A stretch of 20,683 nucleotides of DNA, taken from positions 1 to 20,683 of the forward strand of contig DATGKD010000238.1 in assembly GCA_035294855.1 (NCBI GenBank), given 5' to 3'. Numbering within the stretch: position 1 is the stretch's first letter; every line of letters starts with the position of its first letter. The notes beneath the pieces are model-generated. The model was not told the origin of the DNA and did not search any database. It worked only from the letters and a program-made list of their open reading frames with translations. Shown piece after piece: positions 12,967 to 20,683 of the stretch. The position numbers were made by a program, and so were the translations under genes. The stretch is from DATGKD01 sp035294855. Lineage in GTDB: Bacteria; Actinomycetota; Acidimicrobiia; Acidimicrobiales; UBA8190.

Positions 12967-14577
12967 ATGACCAGCGGAATCGTTGAGGGAGCCCTAGACC
13001 CCGGCTCGCTTGCGTCGGCCGCGACTGCGCTACCCGAGGCCCCGGTGCTGCCGCCTTTGCCCGAGACCTCGATCGGAGCTCTTCCTGAAAACGCGGTCGT
13101 CCAACCGCTCGCAGTGCCGCCGGACCCGTTCCAGGCGCCGGCGGATGCCCTGCAGCTGCCGCGCGCGCAGTCGGTCGCCGAGCGACCCCGTTCCACCGGC
13201 CTGCGCGGCACCGCCGCACTCGTCGTGGACGCGAGCGGGCTCCTCGTCGCGTCCGTCGTCGCCGCGGCCGCGATCGTCGTCGACGGGCCCGATCCTGTGG
13301 CGCGCTTCTGGCAGGCCTTTCCGATGACGTTCGTGCGACTCGTCGTGTGCGTGCCGGCGCTCATCGCCGTGCTGGCGACGACGCGGCGCCCGGAGGGTTC
13401 GGTGCTGCGGCCGTCGCTCACCGATCAGCTGCAGAACGTGGCGTTGCCTCTCGGCGCGGGTGGCATGGCGGCTCTGGCGCTGTGGCGCGCACTGGGGTCG
13501 CTCACCGGGCTGCATGGCCCGTCGCTCGACGGGGTGCTCGTGCTGTGCGCGGCAGCGGTGACGCTCGTGTCCCTTGCACGCCTCGCGTACCACTCACCTC
13601 GGCGCACCGGGGTGGCCCGGCGGGTGCTGATGGTCGGCAGCGGCGAAGTCGCCGACCGCGTGAGCGCGCAGCTGGGCGCGACCGCGGGGGTCGAAGTGAT
13701 CGGCTTCGTCGACGACGACCCCAAGGAGCCCACGGGCCAGCTGGGCACGCTCGGCGACCTCGCTGCGGTGTGCGAGCGCGAGCAGGTCGACCACGTCGTG
13801 GTGGCGTTCAGCAACGCCGCCACGACGGAGATGATCGAGGTGCTGCGACCCGTGCAGACGCAGCTGCCCATTACGGTCGTTCCCCGCCTGTTCGACCTCC
13901 TCCCGCCGACGGCGCACGTCCAGGAGGTGGCGCCCGGCTTCCCCGGCATCAGTGTCGCCCCCGCCACTCTCGACGGCTTCCAGCACGGATTGAAGCGCCT
14001 GACCGACCTCGTCGGCGCGACGGTGGGCCTCGCGCTGCTGTCGCCGGTTCTCGTCGTGGTCGCGCTCGCCATCCGCCTCACCACGCCGGGTCCGGTGCTC
14101 CTGCGCCAGGCGCGGGTGGGGCGCAACGGCGAGGTCTTCCCGATGTTGAAGTTCCGCACGATGCGTGTGCGGCGGCCCGAGGACGAGTCCGTGGCGGTGA
14201 TCGGCGAACCCGTGAAGGGGCCGTTCCCGAAGCTGAAGCGTGACCCACGGGTGACGCCGGTGGGACGCGTGCTGCGCCGTCTCAGCCTCGACGAGCTTCC
14301 CCAGCTGTTCAACGTCGTCTCCGGCAAGATGTCGCTCGTCGGGCCCCGCCCGTTCGTCATCGACGATGCGGCCTCGATCGGCGGCTGGGCGCTGCGCCGC
14401 TACTCGATGCGGCCGGGCATCACCGGGCTCTGGCAGGTGTCGGGCCGCAACGACCTCACCTACGAGGAGATGTGCCGCCTGGACCACCTGTACGTGAGCT
14501 GCTGGTCCCTCGGCCTGGACGCCCGCATCCTCGTCCGGACCGCGCGCGCGGTGGCCGCCGGCCGTGGCGCTTACTGA
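12967..14577 (+). CDS. Polyprenyl glycosylphosphotransferase (exopolysaccharide-initiating sugar transferase)
   Basis: 536 aa. Starts chain assembly by transferring a sugar-1-phosphate from a nucleotide-sugar to undecaprenyl phosphate in the membrane. After a proline-rich cytoplasmic leader (1-75) come about four helices (about 80-106, 115-137, 160-180, 186-207). A Rossmann-like CoA_binding_3 domain follows (RRVLMVGSGEVADRV from 218, FVDDDP at 247). Helix 345-370 comes next, then the bacterial sugar-transferase domain with KFRTM (395-399), LSLDELPQLFNVVSGKMSLVGPRP (439-462), RPGITGLWQVSGR (482-494) and the final RLDHLYV. All family motifs are intact. A TTGACG at 12927 and an AAGGAG at 12934 lie upstream, the latter too far from the ATG to act as its ribosome site, so the start is moderately certain. 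The next gene overlaps its end by 14 nt. Sugar specificity cannot be read. Confidence 0.94.
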   Translation: MTSGIVEGALDPGSLASAATALPEAPVLPPLPETSIGALPENAVVQPLAVPPDPFQAPADALQLPRAQSVAERPRSTGLRGTAALVVDASGLLVASVVAAAAIVVDGPDPVARFWQAFPMTFVRLVVCVPALIAVLATTRRPEGSVLRPSLTDQLQNVALPLGAGGMAALALWRALGSLTGLHGPSLDGVLVLCAAAVTLVSLARLAYHSPRRTGVARRVLMVGSGEVADRVSAQLGATAGVEVIGFVDDDPKEPTGQLGTLGDLAAVCEREQVDHVVVAFSNAATTEMIEVLRPVQTQLPITVVPRLFDLLPPTAHVQEVAPGFPGISVAPATLDGFQHGLKRLTDLVGATVGLALLSPVLVVVALAIRLTTPGPVLLRQARVGRNGEVFPMLKFRTMRVRRPEDESVAVIGEPVKGPFPKLKRDPRVTPVGRVLRRLSLDELPQLFNVVSGKMSLVGPRPFVIDDAASIGGWALRRYSMRPGITGLWQVSGRNDLTYEEMCRLDHLYVSCWSLGLDARILVRTARAVAAGRGAY

Positions 14578-15685
14578 CAGTCCCCCGACGCCGGCTGGCA
14601 CACGCCTCATGCCGGCGCCCGTGCAGGCCACCGCCCAGGCCACCAGGGCGCGCATCGGGCTGAACGCCCGGGCCATCGCGCCCGAGCCGACCGGCGTGCA
14701 GCTCTACGCCCGCGACCTCGTCTGCGCCCTCGCACACACCTTGGACGCGGACGTGGTCGCCGCGGTGCAGCCGGACGGTTTGGGCGAGCTGCCCGAGGGC
14801 GTCGAGGCGATCGAGCGACCCGGCGGACGTGGCCTGCGCCGCGCCTGGGCCGACCGCCAGAACCTCGGCGAGGTCGACCTCGTCCACGGCCTGGACGTCG
14901 CCGTCCCCGCGCAGCCCGGCGCCCCCACCGTGGCGACCGTCCACGACCTGGCGGTGTTCGACGTGCCATGGTCCTTCACGCGGCGCTACGCCACCGCGGC
15001 ACGGGCGATCATGCGTCACACGATGCGCAGCGCGGACGCGCTCATCGCCGACTCGGCGTTCACCGCCGAGCGGATCCACGACCGCTTCGGCCGCGAGGCG
15101 CGCGTCGTGCCCCTGGCGCCAGGGAGCGGGCTCGTCCCCGCCACCGAGGGCGAGGTCGCCGCGGTGCGCCGCCGCTACGGGTTGCCCGCGCGGTTCGTGC
15201 TGTACGTGGGCCGGGTCGAGCCCCGCAAGGACGTGGCCAGCCTGGCCACTGCGTGCCGCCGGGCGGGCGTGCCGCTGGTCGTCGCGGGGCGCGTCCCCCG
15301 GGCGAGCCACCTGGTGCCCGGCGCCCAGCACGTGGGCTACGTGCCTCGTGCGGACCTGGGCGCGCTGTACGGCGCGGCGCTCGCGCTCGGCTACCCGTCG
15401 CGCTACGAGGGGTTCGGGCTCCCGCCGGCGGAGGCGCTCGCCTGCGGGACGCCCGTCGTCGCCTACCGCGTCCCGGCGTTGGTGGAGCTGCTGGCGGCCG
15501 GGGCGGTTCTCGTGCCCACCGGGGACACCGGGGCGCTCGCGGATGCCGTCCGCCTGCTCGCCGCCGACGAGGACCAGCGGCACAAGCTGGCCACCGACGG
15601 CGCCCGCCTGATGGGCCGGCTGTCGTGGGAGGCCACCGCGGCGGCCACCGCCGACGTCTACCGCGAGCTCGGCATCCCCTGCTGA
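14564..15685 (+). CDS. GT4-family glycosyltransferase (mannosyltransferase-like)
   Basis: 373 aa from the GTG at 14564, which overlaps the sugar-transferase gene by 14 nt; an ATG at 14609 is an alternative that trims a non-conserved leader. The fold begins at RIGLNARAIAPEPTGVQLYARDLVCAL (about 30-56), the usual start of the mannosyltransferase-like GT4 group. It continues with TVATVHDLAVFDVP, ALIADSAFTAERI, LYVGRVEPRKD (R217, K222), and the EX7E pair E282/E290 in RYEGFGLPPAEALACGTPVVA. No membrane helices. It probably adds a sugar to the lipid-linked primer made by the preceding enzyme (inferred from the overlap). It is the last gene of the plus-strand run and meets the minus-strand GT4 gene tail to tail with 21 nt between. 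Confidence 0.92.
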   Translation: MALTDSPPTPAGTRLMPAPVQATAQATRARIGLNARAIAPEPTGVQLYARDLVCALAHTLDADVVAAVQPDGLGELPEGVEAIERPGGRGLRRAWADRQNLGEVDLVHGLDVAVPAQPGAPTVATVHDLAVFDVPWSFTRRYATAARAIMRHTMRSADALIADSAFTAERIHDRFGREARVVPLAPGSGLVPATEGEVAAVRRRYGLPARFVLYVGRVEPRKDVASLATACRRAGVPLVVAGRVPRASHLVPGAQHVGYVPRADLGALYGAALALGYPSRYEGFGLPPAEALACGTPVVAYRVPALVELLAAGAVLVPTGDTGALADAVRLLAADEDQRHKLATDGARLMGRLSWEATAAATADVYRELGIPC

Positions 15686-15711
15686 GTCCGAAAGTCCGCG
15701 GCGAGCTCAGC
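15681..15711. terminator. Possible bidirectional terminator between convergent GT4 genes
   Basis: GCTGAG (15681-15686) and CTCAGC (15706-15711) are inverted repeats that contain or abut both stop codons, with a 19-nt loop holding a CCGCGG palindrome. The arms are short and T-runs are absent, so efficiency would be low. It is the only candidate in the 21-nt gap. Confidence 0.3.
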
Positions 15712-16810
15712 TGGCGGCGGCGTAGGCGATCACCTCCCGGTACACCTCGAGGGTGAGGCGCGCCGTCTCCTCCCAACTGAACTGGCGCGCCCGCTCGAGG
15801 CCCCGCTGGATCAACGCTTCGCGATCGAACAGGGCCCGCCGCACCCCTTCCGCCAGTGCGCCGGGCTCGCCGGGGGGGACGACCAGGGCCGCGTCGCCCG
15901 CGACCTCGGGCAGTGCACCGGCGGTCGTCGTCACGACGGGGGCGCCACACGCCATCGCCTCGAGCACCGGCAGGCCGAAGCCTTCGTAGCGCGACGGCAG
16001 CACCACACACGCCGCGCCGCGGTACAGGCTGACCAGCTCGGCGGGCTCGACGTGGCCGCGCAGTTCCACCCGCTCGGCGAGACCGAGGCGGTCGATGGTG
16101 GCGCGCACCTTGGGCAGGTCCCCTTTGTCGGGCCCCACCATCACCAGGCGCAGCTCCGCCGGAAGAAGGGCGAACGCCTCGAGCATCCCGAGCGGGTCCT
16201 TGCGGGGACGCAGCGCCCCCACGAAGAGCAGGTAACGGCGGTCGGCATGGTGGCTGCCCGAGCCCCGGTCGGTCGAGCGCCGGCCCGGGGAAAAGGCGGG
16301 GTCCACGCCGTTCGGCGTCACCACGATCCGCTCGGGCGCGATGCCGTAGCGCTCGACGATGTCGCGCTTGGTCCACTGCGACACCGTGAGGACGCGCGCC
16401 GCGCGCCGCATCGAGCGCGGCACGAGCGTGCGCAGCACCCAGCCGTCCACGCGGTCCTCGAGCTCCGGCATGAGGAGGAACGAAAGGTCGTGCACGGTGA
16501 CGACTGCGGCGCCGCGGTAGGCGGGGGGGATCACGTACTGGAAGTGCGCCACCGACGGGGCGAGCCTCGAAAGGCACCGCGGCATGCCCCACGCCAGGCG
16601 CGCCGCGTAGCTGCGCACCGGCAGCACTTCCGGGAGCACGCCGCCGGGGACGACCTCGGCGCGGCGGGCGACGGCGCGGATGTCCAACCCGGAACCGAGA
16701 GCGGCGAGGCCGGTGAGCAAGTGGCGGACGTACGTTTCGTCGCCCGTCCGCTGGCGGCCGAGCACGTCTGCGTCCACCACCACGTCGACGTGGCCGTCGG
16801 GGTGCTTCAC
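15707..16810 (-). CDS. GT4-family glycosyltransferase
   Basis: 367 aa from the GTG at 16810, whose first bases overlap the TGA of the preceding GT2 gene (GTGA). A longer open frame back to 17077 lies entirely within that gene and is ignored. The N-terminal lobe opens with VDVVVDADVLGRQRTGDETYVRHLLTGLAAL, with the glycine loop before a helix. VVTVHDLSFLLMPE and VLTVSQWTKRDIVERYGI follow. The donor lobe has LFVGALRPRKDP (K204) and the EX7E pair E276/E284 in RYEGFGLPVLEAMACGAPVVT. The overall organisation is like the GT4 gene it faces (14564-15685), but sequence similarity is mainly in the donor-lobe motifs, so they are not recent duplicates. Last gene of the minus-strand run GH5, GT2, GT4. Donor unknown. 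Confidence 0.92.
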   Translation of the reverse strand: MKHPDGHVDVVVDADVLGRQRTGDETYVRHLLTGLAALGSGLDIRAVARRAEVVPGGVLPEVLPVRSYAARLAWGMPRCLSRLAPSVAHFQYVIPPAYRGAAVVTVHDLSFLLMPELEDRVDGWVLRTLVPRSMRRAARVLTVSQWTKRDIVERYGIAPERIVVTPNGVDPAFSPGRRSTDRGSGSHHADRRYLLFVGALRPRKDPLGMLEAFALLPAELRLVMVGPDKGDLPKVRATIDRLGLAERVELRGHVEPAELVSLYRGAACVVLPSRYEGFGLPVLEAMACGAPVVTTTAGALPEVAGDAALVVPPGEPGALAEGVRRALFDREALIQRGLERARQFSWEETARLTLEVYREVIAYAAAS

Positions 16811-17799
16811 GCCGCCACCGTGGCACTGTCGTCGGCCGGAGCTGGCCGGGCCCGCAGACCCGAGGCGCGCCCGTCGGGGCCGACCACGCGCGCCATGGCC
16901 CGTTCGACGAGGCCGGGGTCGCCCTTGGCCCGCCCCAGCTGGCGCGCCAGCTGCTCGACGGCGAGCACCGCCGATGCCCGGGGCGATCCGGTGGCGAGCG
17001 AGCGGAGGACCCCGGCGCGCTTCGCCCATCCGTCGCCCTGCAGCATCCGCACGTGTGCCATCGCATACCTCCGGCACACCGGCGGCATCCCATCACCGTG
17101 CTTGGCGATGAAGCGCTCGAGGCCGCGGTGCTCCGAAGCGGGCGCGGAGAGATGCGCGCCGCCGTGCACGACCAGGCGGCACAGGGGCTCGGGCACGACG
17201 ACGGCGGGGCCGTGCCGCATGCACCGCAGCCATAGGTCCCAGTCCTCGACGCTCGGGAACGACTCGTCCAGCCACAGCTCGTCCCCGACGGTCGCCCGCC
17301 GTGCGGCCACGAACGAGAAGCTCCCCGGGAAATTCATCCACTGCACCTGCGCTGCGGTGAAGGTGGTGGGCCCGCGGTGCACGCTCGGGCGCGCCCCGGG
17401 GCGCTCGTCGACCACGAAGTGGTGGCACGACACCAGCGCGGCCTCTGGGCTCTGTGCGAATGCGTCGACCTGGCGGCGTACCTTGTCGGGCTCCCAGCGG
17501 TCGTCGTCGTCGAGGAAGGCCACGATCTCCCCCGACGAGCGGGCGATGCCGGCGTTCCTCGCCGCGGCCGCGCCGGACGGGCGATCGAGGCGCACGACGT
17601 CGACGCGTGGATCCGACGCCAGCTCGCGGACGGTCTCGTCGGCGCGGACGCGCGAGGCATCGTCGACCACGACGACCTCGAGGTCCGGGTAGCTCTGCGC
17701 GAGGACCGAGGCGAGCGCGCCGATCAGGCGGTCGGGACGGTCGCGTGTCGGCAGGACGACCGACACGAGGGGACGGGGCGCGGTCTTCACGGGTAACAC
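16807..17799 (-). CDS. GT2-family glycosyltransferase
   Basis: 330 aa from the GTG at 17799. Inverting GT-A enzyme: PLVSVVLPTRDRPDRLIGALASVLAQSYPDLEVVVVDDAS (about 10-49), AAARNAGIARSSGEIVAFLDDDDRWEPDKV with the metal-binding acidic cluster at 97-100, and the acceptor-side SVEDWDLWLR (E185, D186) followed by a CRLVVHGGAHLS loop. The C-terminal 90 residues are helical with no clear transmembrane span. The stop overlaps the next GT4 start (GTGA), and the gene begins 13 nt after the GH5 stop, so the three genes form a tight operon. Donor and linkage are not readable. The N-terminal lobe is of the common EpsE/WcaA-like type. Confidence 0.92.
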   Translation of the reverse strand: MLPVKTAPRPLVSVVLPTRDRPDRLIGALASVLAQSYPDLEVVVVDDASRVRADETVRELASDPRVDVVRLDRPSGAAAARNAGIARSSGEIVAFLDDDDRWEPDKVRRQVDAFAQSPEAALVSCHHFVVDERPGARPSVHRGPTTFTAAQVQWMNFPGSFSFVAARRATVGDELWLDESFPSVEDWDLWLRCMRHGPAVVVPEPLCRLVVHGGAHLSAPASEHRGLERFIAKHGDGMPPVCRRYAMAHVRMLQGDGWAKRAGVLRSLATGSPRASAVLAVEQLARQLGRAKGDPGLVERAMARVVGPDGRASGLRARPAPADDSATVAA

Positions 17800-17812
17800 C
17801 GCCGTCAGGATG

Positions 17813-19600
17813 TCAGGGCGCGTTCGCCAGTGCCGCCAGCACCGGCATGCCCGACGCGGCCGGCTCGTACGGGCCGGTCACCGGGCGGGTGGAGAGGAGG
17901 CCCCACGGCCCCGAGTCGTCGAACACGAAAGCGTTCCAGCCCCACCCGTGGGCCTGGGCGAAGGCGATCACGTTGCGGACGAAGGTGCCGTCGAACTGGC
18001 TGGGCCATCCGAACTCCGTCACCATGACGGGCACCGACGCGGACCGGGCCACCCAGCTGCCGAGGATCGGCGTGGGGTCGCCGGGGTCAGGGGTCGAGCA
18101 GTCGGGGGGTGGGCTGCCCGGGCACGAGTAGTCGTGCACGCCGTAGACGATGTTCGTGCCGTTGACGAGCGTGGCGGGGAGCTCGTTGCCCCACACGTTG
18201 CCGCTCACGACGACGAGGTTCTGCGCGCCGGTGCCGCGCACCGCGTCGTAGAGCTGCTGCATGCCGGCCGCCTGGAACGGGACGAGCCCGCTCCACGCCG
18301 TGCCGCCGTTCAGCCACACCTGGTCCGAGATGTCGTGCGGCTCGTTGTAGAGGTCGAACGCCACGAGCGGGTTGGCGGCGTAGCGGCCGGCGACCGAGTT
18401 CCAGAAGGAGATCGAGCCGGGGGCGTCCGCCATCATCTGCGAGGCGCCGGTCGTGCACGGCAGGATCGTGTTGAAGTGCAGGTCGAGCAGGGCCACCATG
18501 CCGAGCGAGGTGATCCAGTTGACGACCTGGTCGACCTCCGCCGGATAGGTCGGCACGTACGAGCAGCTCGACGACGACCAGAACGGCTCGCTGAGCGAGA
18601 CCCGCATCATGTTGGCGCCCCACTCCTTCGCCTGGGCGACCATGTCGGGGGTGATCCACGCCGGCGACGGGTCGGACTGCAGGCCGAACAGCTGCATCCC
18701 CCGCAGCGTCACGGGCGCGCCGTTCGCCTGCACGATCTGGTTGCCGGCGGTGTGCAGCGGGCCCACGACGGGGGGAGCGCCCGGGTCCGACGACGCCACG
18801 ATCGACGGGGACTCGACGAGGGTCTGCTGGCCGAGGAGCGACGAGGACCACGCCACGACGCCGAGCGCGGCCGTGGCCGTGCCGGGCGGCGCGATGCCGA
18901 TGGCGCCTTGGAGCGGGATCCACGACCCCGGCGAGGTCTGTGACCCCTGGCCGCCGACCTGGGTGATGAGGTTGCCGGCCGCGTCGTAGAACTGCACCGA
19001 CGCCTGCACGACCTCGGCGGTGCCGTCGCTGCGGATGGTCGCCGCGCCGGTGTAGAGGAGTCCGGGCGCGGCGGCGACGGGGCCCGAGAACACCGACGTC
19101 GGCGACGGAGACCCGACGAGCGATCCGAACGACAAGGCCCCGGACTTGGTGCTCGCCGGCGCCGCCACCCAGGTGAGGGTGGCGTCGTGGGGGATCCAGT
19201 TTCCCGTGGTGCCGTCGAAGGTGGCTGCCCGCCCGGTGAGCAGGTTGCCCGAGGTGAACGGCCCGGGTCTCGAGCCCCGGGCGCCGGTGGTGGTGGCGTG
19301 GAGGGCGCTCGTGGCAGAGGCCGAGCCGTCGGCGCCTCGGCCCGAGGCGAGGCGGCTGAGTCCGCTCGGTCCGCTGCCGACCGTGCTCGGGAGGAGCGAG
19401 CCCACTGACTGGAGGGGGGACGTCCCGGCCGTGCCGTCGGCGGGCGCCATGGCCAGGTTGCGGTCGACCCCCGGGGAGCCCGGAGACGACGCCACCACGA
19501 GCGGCACCACAAGCGCGGCCACGCCTGCGACGTACAGCAGCGCCAGCCGAGCGCGGTGCCCGGTTCGAACCCTCACCCTCCCAGGTGGCCCGCCCGGCAC
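17813..19600 (-). CDS. Membrane-anchored GH5-type glycoside hydrolase (cellulase family)
   Basis: 595 aa. A basic N-terminus (RVRVRTGHRAR) and a hydrophobic segment at about 19-37, with no obvious signal-peptidase cleavage site, indicate a secreted, perhaps membrane-tethered, enzyme. Residues about 40-105 are a Ser/Gly/Ala-rich linker. About 110-270 form a beta-rich domain like a carbohydrate-binding module. About 285-590 form the GH5-like barrel: VTLRGMQLFGL, the acid/base E420 in FDLYNEPHD, H489 in GVHDYSC, and the nucleophile E529 in VMVTEFGWPS. It likely cuts beta-linked glucan or mannan, or releases or trims the polymer made here (inferred). First gene of the minus-strand run, 13 nt from the GT2 gene. 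The start is uncertain: GTG at 19600 lacks a Shine-Dalgarno, and GTG at 19576 has GGGAGG too close. Confidence 0.88.
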   Translation of the reverse strand: MPGGPPGRVRVRTGHRARLALLYVAGVAALVVPLVVASSPGSPGVDRNLAMAPADGTAGTSPLQSVGSLLPSTVGSGPSGLSRLASGRGADGSASATSALHATTTGARGSRPGPFTSGNLLTGRAATFDGTTGNWIPHDATLTWVAAPASTKSGALSFGSLVGSPSPTSVFSGPVAAAPGLLYTGAATIRSDGTAEVVQASVQFYDAAGNLITQVGGQGSQTSPGSWIPLQGAIGIAPPGTATAALGVVAWSSSLLGQQTLVESPSIVASSDPGAPPVVGPLHTAGNQIVQANGAPVTLRGMQLFGLQSDPSPAWITPDMVAQAKEWGANMMRVSLSEPFWSSSSCSYVPTYPAEVDQVVNWITSLGMVALLDLHFNTILPCTTGASQMMADAPGSISFWNSVAGRYAANPLVAFDLYNEPHDISDQVWLNGGTAWSGLVPFQAAGMQQLYDAVRGTGAQNLVVVSGNVWGNELPATLVNGTNIVYGVHDYSCPGSPPPDCSTPDPGDPTPILGSWVARSASVPVMVTEFGWPSQFDGTFVRNVIAFAQAHGWGWNAFVFDDSGPWGLLSTRPVTGPYEPAASGMPVLAALANAP

Positions 19601-19641
19601 GGAAGATCAACGGGCATGCGCGGCCCGACTTGCGCCCGGAA

Positions 19642-19687
19642 CGTCATCTACCTGGACTTGGGCACGCTTTGGGCGTGTGAGATGACG
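19642..19687. repeat. Spaced inverted repeat between divergent GH5 and nucleotidyltransferase genes
   Basis: CGTCATCT (19642-19649) and AGATGACG (19680-19687) are perfect 8-bp inverted copies 30 nt apart, in the 165-bp divergent gap. The spacing suits two sites bound on one DNA face rather than an RNA hairpin. One copy overlaps the alternative ATG at 19682 of the rightward gene. The remainder of the gap shows no clear promoter. Confidence 0.4.
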
Positions 19688-19765
19688 ATCTGGACGCCGC
19701 CCGTTGCAACTCTCGGGGTTTGCGGGGCCGGTGAGCACACGGGGCGCGCATGTTGGTGCCGCGCT

Positions 19766-20683
19766 GTGCGTTTTTCCTCCGTGGGGACGAAGACGGCGAC
19801 GGGGACGGCCCAGAGCACGCCGGTGCGCGCCGCTTGCGCCGCACTGCTGTGGGAGGCGTGCCGCCGGGAGACAGATGTCGAGGCAGTCGCCGCGGCGGTG
19901 CCGGGCCTTCGTGCCGGCGTTGCCGCCGGCTTCGATCCCGAAGCTCTCGTCCGGGCGGCCGTCGACCACGGCGTCGGGCAGCTGATGTGGCGGGCATTGA
20001 CGGCGGCGGGCTGCGAGGACGTGCTGGGCGACGCCGGCGCATTGCTCGACGCGGCCGCGGAGGTGCACCGGTTCGAAGCGCTGCTCCTTCTGCCCCGCGC
20101 CGTCGCCCACGCGGTCGGGCCACTCGTCGACGCGGGGCTCGAGCCCGTCGTGTTCAAGGGTCCCGCGGTGGCGTCCCGCTATCCGGAGCCGGGCCTGCGC
20201 CACATGGAAGACATCGACCTGCTGTTGCCGAAGCGCTCCCACCGCGCTGCGCTCACGGCGCTCACCAGGTCGGGATGGGACGTCGTGCGCGGCGCGGCGG
20301 GCGATCGCTACGACACCGTGCTCCGGCACCCCGACGTGTCGCCGCTCGTGCTCGAACTGCACTACGGGCTCGAGGCCTGGTACGAAAAGACGACTCGCCT
20401 CGACGCCGAGCAGCTCTGGCGGCGGCGCGTGGAGGCGGACATCCTCGGAACGGCCGCGTTCGTTCTCCCCGTCGAGGACGAGCTGGTGGCCCTCGCCGCG
20501 CACGCCGGCAAGCCCTTCCACGGCTTCCGCCGGCTGGTGTGGATCGCCGACCTCGCCATGTGTGTGGGCGCGGCCGCGGCCTCGTCCGCTCCTGTTGACT
20601 GGGACGCTGTGCACGAGCTCGCGCGGCGCAGCCGGTGCGCCACGGTCGTGTCCGTCGCGCTGGCCATGGCCGGCCCTATCGGT
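19766..20683 (+). CDS. NTP_transf_5 (uncharacterised nucleotidyltransferase-like) protein, cut by right edge
   Basis: The frame is open to the last base (306 codons, no stop). From the GTG at 19766, residues 127-155 read EPVVFKGPAVASRYPEPGL then RHMEDIDLLLP, the defining motif of the NTP_transf_5 family: K131-G132, then the paired carboxylates D149 and D151. A later acidic residue, E197 in VLELHYGL, is a candidate for the third carboxylate. A helical domain follows (EDELVALAAHAGKPFHGFRRLVWIADLA), as usual in the family. Proteins of this family often occur in exopolysaccharide and peptide-modification loci, but their substrate is generally not known. Start choice is weak: ATG at 19682 and GTG at 19781 are also in frame and none has a clear Shine-Dalgarno. 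It diverges from the GH5 gene. Confidence 0.8.
   Translation, partial: MRFSSVGTKTATGTAQSTPVRAACAALLWEACRRETDVEAVAAAVPGLRAGVAAGFDPEALVRAAVDHGVGQLMWRALTAAGCEDVLGDAGALLDAAAEVHRFEALLLLPRAVAHAVGPLVDAGLEPVVFKGPAVASRYPEPGLRHMEDIDLLLPKRSHRAALTALTRSGWDVVRGAAGDRYDTVLRHPDVSPLVLELHYGLEAWYEKTTRLDAEQLWRRRVEADILGTAAFVLPVEDELVALAAHAGKPFHGFRRLVWIADLAMCVGAAAASSAPVDWDAVHELARRSRCATVVSVALAMAGPIG

Noticed and set aside
15060..17096. 678-codon minus-strand open frame spanning two GT4 genes and part of a GT2 gene
   Set aside because: Its translation is Arg/Pro/Ala low-complexity, while the overlapping frames carry intact glycosyltransferase motifs.
18087..19610. 507-codon minus-strand open frame in another frame of the GH5 gene
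   Set aside because: Arg-rich shadow; the GH5 frame has both catalytic glutamates and a membrane anchor.
1..20683. CRISPR arrays, tRNA or rRNA genes, transposases, attachment sites
   Set aside because: Looked for on both strands; the only regular repeats are the short ones listed, and no recombinase or RNA-gene signature was seen.

Overview
The window is GC-rich, with dense GC-biased codons, frequent GTG starts, GTGA/ATGA gene overlaps and several apparently leaderless promoters. This suggests an actinobacterium. A DUF2510-type domain, an Rv1264-like adenylyl cyclase and a stand-alone fatty-acyl-AMP-ligase-like enzyme fit that phylum. Acidimicrobiia would be my guess for class, but nothing here proves it. 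I see no rRNA, tRNA, CRISPR array, insertion sequence or origin.

Layout. (1) 1-2315, minus strand: a two-helix membrane protein, a class III adenylyl cyclase coupled to it by an ATGA overlap, a small dimeric alpha/beta-barrel-like protein whose reading frame looks shifted twice, and the N-terminus of a DUF2510 protein. (2) 2394-9101: a membrane acyltransferase 3 protein; two closely related GT4 glycosyltransferases pointing away from each other around an FkbM methyltransferase; a second methyltransferase; and a GT2 glycosyltransferase. (3) 9287-15685, plus strand: a likely operon of GT2, hexapeptide acyltransferase, acyl-AMP ligase, polyprenyl glycosylphosphotransferase (the lipid-linked initiating enzyme) and GT4. 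(4) 19600-15707, minus strand: a membrane-anchored GH5 glycoside hydrolase, GT2 and GT4, meeting the plus arm tail to tail. (5) 19766 to the right edge: the start of an NTP_transf_5 nucleotidyltransferase-like gene.

Regions 2-5 read as one surface polysaccharide or glycolipid locus. The glycosylphosphotransferase would load the first sugar phosphate on undecaprenyl phosphate, seven glycosyltransferases (four GT4, three GT2) would extend it, two methyltransferases and two acyltransferases would decorate it, and the GH5 enzyme would trim or release product outside the membrane. No Wzx flippase, Wzy polymerase, ABC exporter or nucleotide-sugar synthesis gene is visible. The locus therefore probably continues beyond the right edge, or export is encoded elsewhere.

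Most distinctive points: the acyl-AMP ligase overlapping a hexapeptide acyltransferase with no carrier protein nearby; the mirror-image GT4 pair with a repeat-rich control region between them; a recurring TACNNT box 6-8 nt before start codons; and a double compensating frameshift in the small gene at 266-646.
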